DNA of 64,000 nt. Origin: Lycium barbarum. Lineage: Eukaryota; Streptophyta; Magnoliopsida; Solanales; Solanaceae. The translations under genes were made by a program, and so were the position numbers. Under the pieces are notes generated by a model. The model was not told where the DNA came from. It did not search any database and saw only the letters and a program-made list of their open reading frames with translations. Where the stretch lies: the NCBI RefSeq assembly GCF_019175385.1, contig NC_083340.1:22766336-22830335 (forward strand). The letters are read 5' to 3'. Positions 32,726 to 64,000 of the stretch are shown piece after piece. Each line of letters starts with the position of its first letter. The stretch's first letter is position 1.

Positions 32726-34453
32726 ATGAAGGATTTTGTATCCTTGAATATCAATGAAGATGTATACTATCCTTTGTGCAACTATGTCAGTTATGAAAGC
32801 CTACCACATGTATATCAAGCATCTATTGCTGCTTTCTCAAGTCTTACTGAGCCTACTAGTTATGCTAAAGCAACTAAAGATCCTAGATGGGTAGAGGCCA
32901 TGCAAGCTGAAATATTGAAAGCAACAATACATGGGAAGTTACTGATCTACCAGCAGGAAAAACTCCTATAGGCTCTGATGGATTTATAAGATAAAGTATA
33001 AAACTAATGGTGAAGTTGAGAGATTCAAGGCAAGACTGGTGGCAAAAGGATATAGTCAAAAGGAAGACATAGATTATAAAGAAACTTTCAGTCCAGTTGT
33101 GAATATGGTGACTATAAGGACTGTCTTATCTTTGGCAGAATCAAACCATTGGCACATTCATCAAATAGATGTGTACAATGCATTTTTTCAAGGTGATCTT
33201 TATGATGAAATATATATAAGTTTGCCTCAAGGATTCACCAGTCAGGGGGAGAAAGTATGTAGACCGATAAAGTCATTATATGGCTCAAACAAACACCAAG
33301 ACAATGGAATGCTAAACTCACTGAGGTCTTGATCAAGATGAATTTCAAACAAATTCAGCATGACTACTCTCTATTCATAAGAAAGACTGCTGAGAGTATT
33401 GTTCTAGTGTTAGTATAAGTCGATGATATGCTGATTACATGCAGCTCATTGGAAGTAATTGAAGAAATAAAACAGTCCCTAAAATAGGCTTTTAAGATGA
33501 AGGACTTGAGTGAGTTGAAGTATTTTTTTTCTTGGCATTGAATTTGCCAGATCACAAAGAGGAATAATCATGTATCAGAGAAAATATGCCTTAGAACTTA
33601 TATCTAAAACTGGTCTATCAGCAGCAAAACCAACAAGAATAGCTTATTGATATTAATGTCAAACTTACTTCAAAGCAATTTGGTGATCACACACAAAATC
33701 AGAAGCAGAAACTGGCAGTTGAAGATCCATTAATTGATCAAACTGCATATCAAAGATTGATAGGAAAGCTACTCTATTTGGCAATGACCAGGCCTGACAT
33801 TTCCTTTGCAGTTCACACTCAATCAATTTTTACAACAACCAAAGAAGTCACATATGGATGCTGCACTTAGGATTGTGAGATATGTAAAAGCTCAACCAGG
33901 TCTTGGAATACTATTGCCTAGCAAACCAGCAAAAACAATGTCTGCATTTTGTGATGCAAACTGGGCATCTTTTCCTCTCACAAGGAAATCAGTGACAGGG
34001 TTCATGACCAAAGTTGGTGAGTCCTCAGTGTCATGGAAAGCAAAGAAGCAGACAACAGTGTCTAGAAGCTCAGCTGAAGCTGAGTACAGAAGTCTAGCAT
34101 CTACAGTTTCATAGATAACCTAGTTACTAGGTGCACTACAAGAGATTGGTACAGATATTGCACCACCAGTTAAGGTGTTTAGTGATAGTAAAGCAGCAAT
34201 TCAGATAGCTGCAAATCCTATATATCATGAGAGGACAAAACATATAGAAATAGATTGCCACTTCATAAGAGAAAAGTTTCAACAAGGCCAGATTGTGATC
34301 AAGTACATATGCACCAAAGATCAGCCTGCTGATGTATTAACCAAAGGGTTGAGCAAGGTCCAGCATGAGTATTTATTGTCCAAGCTAGATTTCTTAAACA
34401 TCATTACCGCACCTAGCTTGAGGGGAGTGTTAAAGTATAGAAGGGCAGATTAG
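32726..34453 (+). pseudogene. Copia reverse transcriptase/RNase H (outer element)
   Basis: Fragments in several frames: the RT palm with ETFSPVVNMVTIRTVLSLA and HQIDVYNAFFQGDL at 33039-33332, the VDDM catalytic region near 33420 next to a stop, then RNase H parts CDANWASFPLTRKSVTGF, ETSVSWKAKKQ-like and SSAEAEYRSLAS at 33806-34114, and DSKAAIQIAANPIYHERTKH with PADVLTKGL at 34175-34453. A purine tract and the 3' LTR follow at once. Confidence 0.85.
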
Positions 34454-34631
34454 TCATTTTACCAATTCAGGAAGTTAGTTATTTAACTAGCTATGTGAAG
34501 TCCAAAAGTTAGTTCATTAGTTAGTTAGAGACTACTTCTGTATACTGATCAGATTATTGAATACAATTAATACTCATTTCTCATATATGTCTTCTTCTAT
34601 ATTTCTTCATCTCAAATCACGTTAACTAACA
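34428..34631 (+). repeat. 3' LTR of outer copia
   Basis: 204 bp starting TGTTAAAGTATAG and ending GTTAACTAACA. It is preceded by GAGGGGAG at 34420-34427. It differs from the 5' LTR by a large indel and many substitutions, so the insertion is old. Confidence 0.88.
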
Positions 34632-35560
34632 ATAAGTTATTATTTTAGAACCTACAATAATTTAAAAAGACTAAAATCCTGAATACATAAACTTAAATGT
34701 TGAACGTTTAAACTTAAAATCCTTACTCCACATTCGATCTTTGCCTTGAATTTGAGAGTTGTGCTAAGCAAAGAAGATAAGAATGATAGATCAAGAATAA
34801 CAAGAAGAAAAGATCAAGAGAATTCTTCCATGAGCTCAATTTCAAGTGCAGCCAAATCATTCTTGCTAAACAAATTCTTCACCAGAAAAATCACATCATT
34901 TTCTTTTGCTCATAGCGAACAATTTCTTCTGATTTTTGTTATATATTTCCGCACATGATTAAACAATTTAGTTCAATATATGATAGGGAATTAGGAATAT
35001 CCCATCATTACGTAGGTGATGTGTTTTTTGTCATACATTTATTTGTTTTTTTTAAAAATTAATTAATAATAATGAAATTACTGATTAAATTCTTTGTAAT
35101 TCATAATATTTATTGATTCATTGAGCTTGAAAATGAAAATAAAACCAGCAAAAGAAGTCCTTCCAAAAGTTCTGTAAATTTTACAAATACTCACGTTTCA
35201 ACTCTTGTAACTGAAAATAGTTACTGCCCTCAAGTTTCAAAATACACAAGAAAACTTCAGGATAATAATTTGAAATTTCACTCTTGAAATTTGAAACTCA
35301 ATAATAGTAGCTATCTTTCAAAAAACAAAATAGAAAAATGACTAGTCAGCTCTATTTCTACTATAAATATTTAGCAATCCGTTGAACGGAAGAGTTATTC
35401 AACGAACTGTTAAACAACAAAATTTTGTCTCTAGAATGGGTCGTGTAGATAGGCCTGAGCTTACACGGGCCAAAAAAAATATTGCAACGAAGTGGATTGT
35501 TATCTGAAAAGTCCAATCGATCAGCTGGAAGATCCAGCCCACTGTTAAAATTTGTTTCCA
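34632..35560. other. Spacer, no gene recognised
   Basis: AT-rich sequence between the copia and the MITE. Short open frames exist but none shows a domain, consistent codon use or splice context. Confidence 0.5.
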
Positions 35561-35569
35561 TATATTTAA

Positions 35570-36275
35570 GGGAAAACATCACTAATTGCCCCCAAAATAG
35601 AATATATTTACCCGCCCATGCCTCTCCCAAACTATTTTCGCTTCTACCCCCACCGGCTGAAAATATTTACCCGACACACCCCTCGGCCAAACCCCCTTCC
35701 TCTTCGTGATACCATCGCAGTATATTTATATATCACGATGGTATCATGGAGGACTAAGAGAAGAACTGAAACAATCCTTCATGATACCATCTTAGTATAT
35801 TTATATACTATGATGGTACCATGGTTCTAAGGAGTGTCTCATTGAAGGGACTGAAGCAGTCCTTCATGATACCATCACGGTATATGTATATAAGACGATG
35901 GTATCATAGAGGTTTTTTTCGAGAAAAGTGTGTCATTTTTAATAAATGAACATAGATCATTCATAATACCGTCTCGGTACATTTATATACTATGATGATC
36001 ATGGAGGACTAAGAGAAGGACTGAAGCATCTTCCACGATACCATCTCAGTATATTTATATACCATGATGGTATCATGGAGGACTAACAGAAGGACTGAAG
36101 CATCTTTCATGATACCATCTCACTATATTTATATATCATGTTGGTATCATAACTGGGGGGGGGGGGGGGGGCATCTCGGGTAAATATTTTTAATTTTTTC
36201 TGGGGGTACAAAAGTAATGGGGGTATGGGCGGGTAATTTTTATTTTATTTGAGGGGACAGGCGTGATCTTTCTCC
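35570..36275. mobile_element. Mutator-type MITE with internal hairpin array
   Basis: 706 bp flanked by a perfect 9-bp duplication TATATTTAA (35561-35569, 36276-36284), the size made by Mutator-like transposases. It starts GGGAAAACATCAC and ends GTGATCTTTCTCC. The inverted similarity extends over roughly 110 bp per side, including TTACCCGCCCAT and TATTTACCCG blocks. The core (about 35706-36150) holds six units of 70-95 bp, each with GATACCATC and GATGGTATC in inverted orientation. A G homopolymer lies at 36155-36172. There is no coding capacity. Confidence 0.85.
35706..36150. repeat. Six tandem hairpin units
   Basis: Hairpins with GATACCATC and GATGGTATC-type arms around a TATATTTATATA loop start near 35707, 35792, 35866, 35967, 36038 and 36111. 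Linkers share GGAGGACTAAGAGAAGGACTGAAGC. Arms vary slightly, and unit four is the most decayed. Confidence 0.85.
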
Positions 36276-36284
36276 TATATTTAA

Positions 36285-38440
36285 TCAGGCTCGTAGAGGT
36301 TTTCACAAGAGAATTTTATACGGATACAGTTGTTTTTAAGTCTTAATTATATTGTTTGGGTATTTACACTTACTTATATACTTTTATAGAAGAACAATAT
36401 ACAAGATTTTTATAACATCATTTCAATTGAAAAATGTTAAGAGGTAACTGACTCTAATAATTTTTATGGGATAGTTACCTTTTGTGCCTCCCTAAAAATA
36501 ATATCCAACAAATATATATGGTTTTGTATTTTAAGTATAAATATACATAATATACTTAAATTATACATATTATATACATAATCAATGTATATGTTTTGTG
36601 AATTTTAATTAATGCGCACGGTATTAAAAAAAACATTTAGTCACATAATTGAAAGAGAAAATTGCTTGTTAAGATCTGGCCAAAATACGTAGAGGTGAGA
36701 AATTGTTTGGCTAAGGAATGGGGAACGCAGGGTCCACGTGAAGAAGTACAAAATCGATTAGACGAGGCGGGAGAGTGCATGATGGGTAACCAAAAGGGTG
36801 AAAAGACTAAATGTCAAAATGCCATTACATTTCATTGTACTTACAACTTAGCACACATGTCGATCCCCATCTTAAATCCATGCTTCTATACAGTTAAAAT
36901 AATAATATTTTAGCAATTATAGCAACATAATAAAAAAAAAAACGAGGGATTAAAATCCAATCTTCCCCATTTTAAGCTCTAATTTCCCCCATCTTCTCTC
37001 CATCTCTCTTTTGTTCTCAACAAACACACTTAAACCAGTAAACTCTTTTAAAAGTTCCATTAACAATCATTAAAAAGCTTCAAAGCTTTAAACTCGAAAA
37101 TTGAATTTTACGTTTGTATTTGTTTGGATTAAGTGTTGTTGCAAATGATTAGGAATATCCTTTGGAGTTAATATGTGAATTTTGAGAGAGTATGATGAAG
37201 ATTAGAGTTAGTTTTGATTGGAATTTCAAATTGAAACTCGAAGAGGAAGAAGAACAATGATGTTTTTTTTCTAGATTCCAATGTATAAATAAGTTGTATG
37301 TTTTTTATATTTCGGGTGTATATTATTTGTATATCCAATGTATCACTAGACATAACGTGATCACATACACACATCATATAAAATACATACAAACGACATA
37401 CAACAACATATGGAAGCTGGATGTGAGTTGTATATATGTTTTGATCCAATTGTATATAATAAAAATTTTACATGCAAATTATATGTAAATTGCATGTTAT
37501 ATTTTGTTAAAAAAATTCTTGCTACTTTTAAAAACCCAAAAGTTTTGTTAAATCAAGAAATTGATGTCCGATTTTTATAGCTAAAATCCCTTTTCACAAC
37601 CAGAAGACTAATAAGTCATGCCCTTTAGCAAAGGAGGAACCATTCAATGTGAACTGAATGTTAAAATGACATGATCAACTGATCTAATTGATAGATGATT
37701 GCTTCAGACAATAGGAAATGTACAAAGCAACAACCAAAAATTCTTCGGTGTGCAGATTGTATGAGGAACGTAGATTCCAATGCTTAACTTAGAAGATGCT
37801 CATAAAGCATTAAATGAAGAATAACTTTATTCCTTTTAAATGAATCAATTTCTAAATTTTCAGCAATTTTTCAATAAAAACAAGCGGTCCCTTTTTTACT
37901 TTGTTTCTCACGCTTTCTTTCTCTCTCTTCATTTTTTCCCTCCGCTTCTCTTCTTTTCTTTTGATTATAAATAATATTACGAGATGTAACAGAATCTTAT
38001 TGGTGATTTAAACTATTATCATATTGAAAAATATCTTGAGAAGAGATTTTTATCCCAAGTGTATTATTCCAAGTGTTTCTACAGTGTAATACCGACTTCT
38101 AATGAAAAAGGACATACACCGGTGTATCTACCATCGAAACCACAATTATTTCACCATAATTACACGCTTCTAACATGAAAATTTACAAAATATTACGTTT
38201 GTGTTTTCAACTTTCACTTACGTAAAAATGCTATAGTTTAGTGTTTCTCAACTTCCAGTCATTCGAAAATGCTATAATCATAAAACACAATTTCTTTTGT
38301 TTTAGTTATGAAACCTAGAAAAGAAAAAAAAAGGCGAATATGATATATATTAGTCTTGTTATTAGTTTATTACACACATGGATTGGTTATAATTTAAAAA
38401 CCATAAAACGGATTGAACAAGCAAGTAAGCAAATACTAGT
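36285..38440. other. Spacer, no gene recognised
   Basis: AT-rich sequence with microsatellite-like ATAC/TATAC stretches. Frames at 36662-36913 and 37168-37488 show no domain. A pyrimidine-rich leader-like part with CTCTAATTTCCCCCATCTTC near 36975 could belong to an unrecognised promoter or repeat. Confidence 0.4.
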
Positions 38441-38441
38441 A

Positions 38442-38686
38442 GGGGAAATTATAGCTAAATACCATTCGGCCATTTAGTTTACGAAATATGTATATAGTAT
38501 ACAAGTAGTGTATCGTTTATATTAAATATACATATACAATTCATACATATGGGTGTGCGTGTGTATAATATGCATACCTATACATGCCTATACACTACCT
38601 ATACAATCGAAGTATATAGACAATGTATACTTCGGTCATGTTTTATAAACTAGATGGCCCAAGGGTATATTTATGTACGCATCCCA
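38442..38686. mobile_element. Foldback MITE, copy 1
   Basis: It begins GGGGAAATTATAG and carries CCATTCGGCCATTTAGTTTAC mirrored by GTTTTATAAACTAGATGGCC near its other end. The middle is full of ATACATATAC-type words. It is the same family and orientation as the element at 39644-39873. Confidence 0.65.
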
Positions 38687-38734
38687 TACTAAGTAGTTGA
38701 GACGACCATTGTTTAAAGAAAAGTTAGAGAATTA

Positions 38735-39069
38735 CTCCCTCCGTCCCATAATAAGTGTCACCTTAGCAAATATTTATTTGTCTCATAATAAGTGTAACCT
38801 TAAAAAACCAAGACATAAATTGACTAGTTTTTTTTCAATTCTACCCTTAGACAATAAATTAACATCGAAATGATGATTGGAAAAGCCACATAGTAACTTG
38901 GTTTGGATTCCAATGTCAAAAAGTTTACTTCTTGTGCATTCTCTAATCAAAAGGTAAAAATAATTTATTTTTATTATATAGGGTAATTTGATAAACTTCA
39001 CATTGCATTATTAGTTTCTTAATATGCGTATTTTTTGCTGAGGTGACATTTATTACGAGACAAAGGGAG
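38735..39069. mobile_element. Stowaway MITE upstream of the helicase gene
   Basis: 335 bp starting CTCCCTCCGTCCC and ending AGACAAAGGGAG, with TA on both sides (38733-38734, 39070-39071). Inverted inner parts AATAAGTGTCACCTT and GAGGTGACATTTATT support the call. Its right end is about 315 bp before the helicase start codon. Confidence 0.85.
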
Positions 39070-39384
39070 TAGAATTTAATGAACTGATCAAACCTTATCA
39101 TAAGTGATTTTTGTGAAAAAAAAGGTCTCAATGGTGAGTATGAATTTCGGCTATACCTTAAATAGAGGTCCTCAATTGGGCTATTTGTGCACTTGGCCCG
39201 TTTAAACCTCACCAGAGAGCCCAAGCCCACCATCTTGATTCAACAGAGAACACTATAAACACAAAGGTACTTTCTGCATTTCTTTTATTTCACTCACTAT
39301 TTTAAGAAAAAAATAAATATGCAGAACAAAATGAACTGAAAGTTATTTAGAGTTTTTTGTTTTTGTTTTTTTGTCTGTAGTAAA
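39070..39384 (+). promoter_or_regulatory. Promoter/5' UTR region of the RecQ2-like gene
   Basis: Unique sequence between the Stowaway element and the start codon. CTATAAAC lies at about 39253-39260 and could serve as a TATA box. Alternatively CACAAAG|GTACTT near 39266 and TTTGTCTGTAG ending at 39380 could bound a 5' UTR intron. The two readings cannot be separated without transcript data. Confidence 0.4.
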
Positions 39385-62593
<23,209 letters not shown>

Positions 62594-63602
62594 AGATACA
62601 ACAGCGCATTAGGAAGGCTATTGAAATTCTTCTAGTATCATTTTTGTTATCTTTTTTGAGAAATCTGATGATAGTATTAGTGCGTAATATCTATATCAAA
62701 TGAATGGTGAATCAAATTTTCCACAAGAAATTGCACCCAATGACCTTCAAAATGGGCGATCTTGAACTTTTTGAACCCTACGTGCCTCATGGGAAAACTT
62801 TCAAGGTCAAAAGTTAAAAACTTGTTAAACTTGGAAGTTTTGTTCCATTGGACAAGTGAGATCAAAAGTTCATGGCCACCCACCTCCAAGGCCATTCTTG
62901 TAAATCACCCAATTTTCCATGAAGTGGGCTTATTTGGATAGTAGTTGATCTCAGACTACTTTCTCTTGCTCAAGGTGAATTCAAACGTAGGCAAATAAGG
63001 TGTTCTTTACTAAAAGCAAACCAATTCAACTCCACATAAAAATTCAATCCGTTTTGGCCTCCTCCTAGAGCCGGCTTTGGGTATATACTATTTAGCTTCT
63101 AAATTATTTAGAGCAGTGTCATGGCAGTCAAAGTGGGAATTATAGTGGTTGAGGATAGGTGATCATATGGCAAAGGTAAAAGAGAAAGTGGTAAAGATTA
63201 AGGTGTTTGAAAGTGTTGATTTTGTATAGTCTCTATGTGTGTTTTTTCTGTGGGTGTCGCTGGGGTGTGGTGGTGGGAGTAGCGTTGGTCTTCAAATGGT
63301 GCTTTGTGAAAGTCGAGAGGATTAATTGCTATGGTGTTGATTGATTTAGTGCAATAGTGGATAATACCTAAGAAAAATGAAATTTGCACAATTTTGCAAA
63401 AGCATTTGGTGGCCAAATGAGATTGTTTTCCATGGGAAAAAAGTCTAATGTGTTATTACCACAGGTGAATTTGAACCATTTCACAAAGTTCAAGAGCAAA
63501 TTTGAACCTTTTTGGTATTCAAATTTGACCCTGTGTTGGAAATTGCTCAAATTCATCTTCCATTATACTTTTCATTCATTCACCCATTGTCATTAACAAA
63601 TA
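62594..63602. other. Downstream spacer including helicase 3' UTR
   Basis: The 3' UTR must begin here; TTTTGTTATCTTTTTTGAG and other T-rich stretches near 62640 could serve as near-upstream poly(A) elements, but no AATAAA is seen close to the stop. Further on the sequence has no recognised gene. Repetitive-looking words (CAAATTTGAACC, CTTGAACTTTTTGAACC) hint at an unidentified old transposon. Confidence 0.4.
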
Positions 63603-63790
63603 CTCCCTTAGTATTTTTTTTACTTGTCAGTTTCGCTTTTCAAGAGTTAATTTGATTAATTTTCAGAGTTAAATAGAAATATATTAATTTAATATTTTAA
63701 AATTAAAATTTAGATGTTCAAAAATTATACGAAAAATACTATGAGTTGCAATTCTTCTCATATTTATAAGATGAAAAATGAAAAGTAAAA
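63603..63790. mobile_element. Truncated MITE, same family as 27525-27746
   Basis: After TA it begins CTCCCTTAGTA and continues ACTTGTCAGTTTCGCTTTTC. It then shares the TTTAATATTTTAAAATTAAA core and CAATTCTTCTCAT with the Helitron-internal copy. No matching right terminus was found before the window end. Confidence 0.55.
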
Positions 63791-64000
63791 TTTGAAACTC
63801 GGGAGTAGGCTCTTAAAATTATGGAACTCGAGCATGAAATAGATAGAATTTGGTTACCAAATTTTAAAGAAAAAGGTTCAAATTTACCCTTTACTTTTAA
63901 TGATGATTTAAAATTACTTAAAATTAAATTTTTTATTAGAGGTATAACTATAAGGGCAAAAACAGAACTTTTTTTCCAAATTAAATAATATTGGATCAAA

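Larger units (their letters stand above)
6721..34631 (+). mobile_element. Outer Ty1/copia element, split by nested insertions
   Basis: A 5' LTR (6721-6955) and a 3' LTR (34428-34631) of the same family bracket this block. TGGTATCAGA directly follows the 5' LTR and is the usual initiator-methionine tRNA primer-binding start. A purine tract (GAGGGGAG) precedes the 3' LTR. Flanks ATAAT and ATAAG suggest a decayed 5-bp target duplication. Gag reading is broken at 7332-7338 and resumes at about 30003, so everything between is later insertion. Without it the element is about 5.25 kb, normal for copia. All coding parts carry stops or frameshifts, so it is dead. The first base of the 5' LTR is C instead of T. 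Confidence 0.85.

Noticed and set aside
30005..34631. Second independent copia insertion instead of the right half of the outer copia
   Set aside because: Gag reading resumes exactly at the GTAAT duplication and only one 5' and one 3' LTR of this family are present, so one split element is simpler.
35706..36150. CRISPR-like array
   Set aside because: Units are palindromes with similar linkers inside a MITE in a plant genome; there are no unique spacers and no cas genes.
36662..36913. Possible small gene of 83 codons
   Set aside because: No domain, no splice or promoter context and no sign of selection visible.

Overview
This window is nuclear DNA from a flowering plant, almost certainly a member of the Solanaceae. 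The evidence is a spliced RecQ2-type helicase gene with plant intron architecture, TS-type SINE sequence with a (GTT)n tail, Stowaway elements of the type common in nightshades, Ty1/copia and Tat-lineage Ty3/gypsy retrotransposons, and long AT-rich introns and spacers. No tRNA, rRNA, CRISPR or prokaryotic operon signal was seen.

Layout. 1-2030: AT-rich compound palindrome (foldback repeat). 2257-2515: Tourist-like MITE with a TTA target duplication. 3429-6019: solo-LTR-like element with a perfect 5-bp target duplication. 6721-34631: a 'Russian doll' of transposons. The outer element is a decayed copia (LTRs 6721-6955 and 34428-34631). Its gag is split by a solo LTR (7338-29997, target duplication GTAAT). 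That LTR is split by a Helitron-like element lying in minus orientation (7555 to about 28520). Inside the Helitron sit a very young non-autonomous copia (8346-13167, target duplication TAAGA) and a 13.5-kb Tat-lineage gypsy with three LTRs (13540-27012). The gypsy carries an antisense plant-mobile-domain (PMD) gene in its 3' region, flanked by a roughly 187-bp tandem array. 35570-36275: Mutator-type MITE with a 9-bp target duplication and an internal array of six hairpins. 38442-39069: foldback and Stowaway MITEs. 39385-62593: the one clear host gene, a 20-exon RecQ2-like DNA helicase (706 aa deduced). Its introns hold LINE, SINE, MITE and TRIM-like debris. 62594-64000: unannotated spacer with a truncated MITE.

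How the parts work together. The host gene is a RecQ helicase whose ATPase motifs (P-loop, DEAH, TATAT, GRAGRDG), zinc-binding cysteines and RQC winged helix are distributed in order over exons 3-19. All exon junctions keep frame. Everything upstream is mobile DNA whose insertion order can be read from target-site duplications. The youngest insertion is the copia at 8346-13167, whose LTRs differ only by one 13-bp indel although its pol is broken, so it must have been mobilised in trans.

The strongest candidate for an undescribed system is in that young copia. Between about 8823 and 11635 at least twenty short hairpins have different stems but recurring loops (mainly CTGAA, CAGAA or close variants). 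Its 3' untranslated region has two further hairpins whose stems differ by three compensatory base-pair changes. Coordinates and splice sites come from reading the sequence by eye; no alignment or database search was run.
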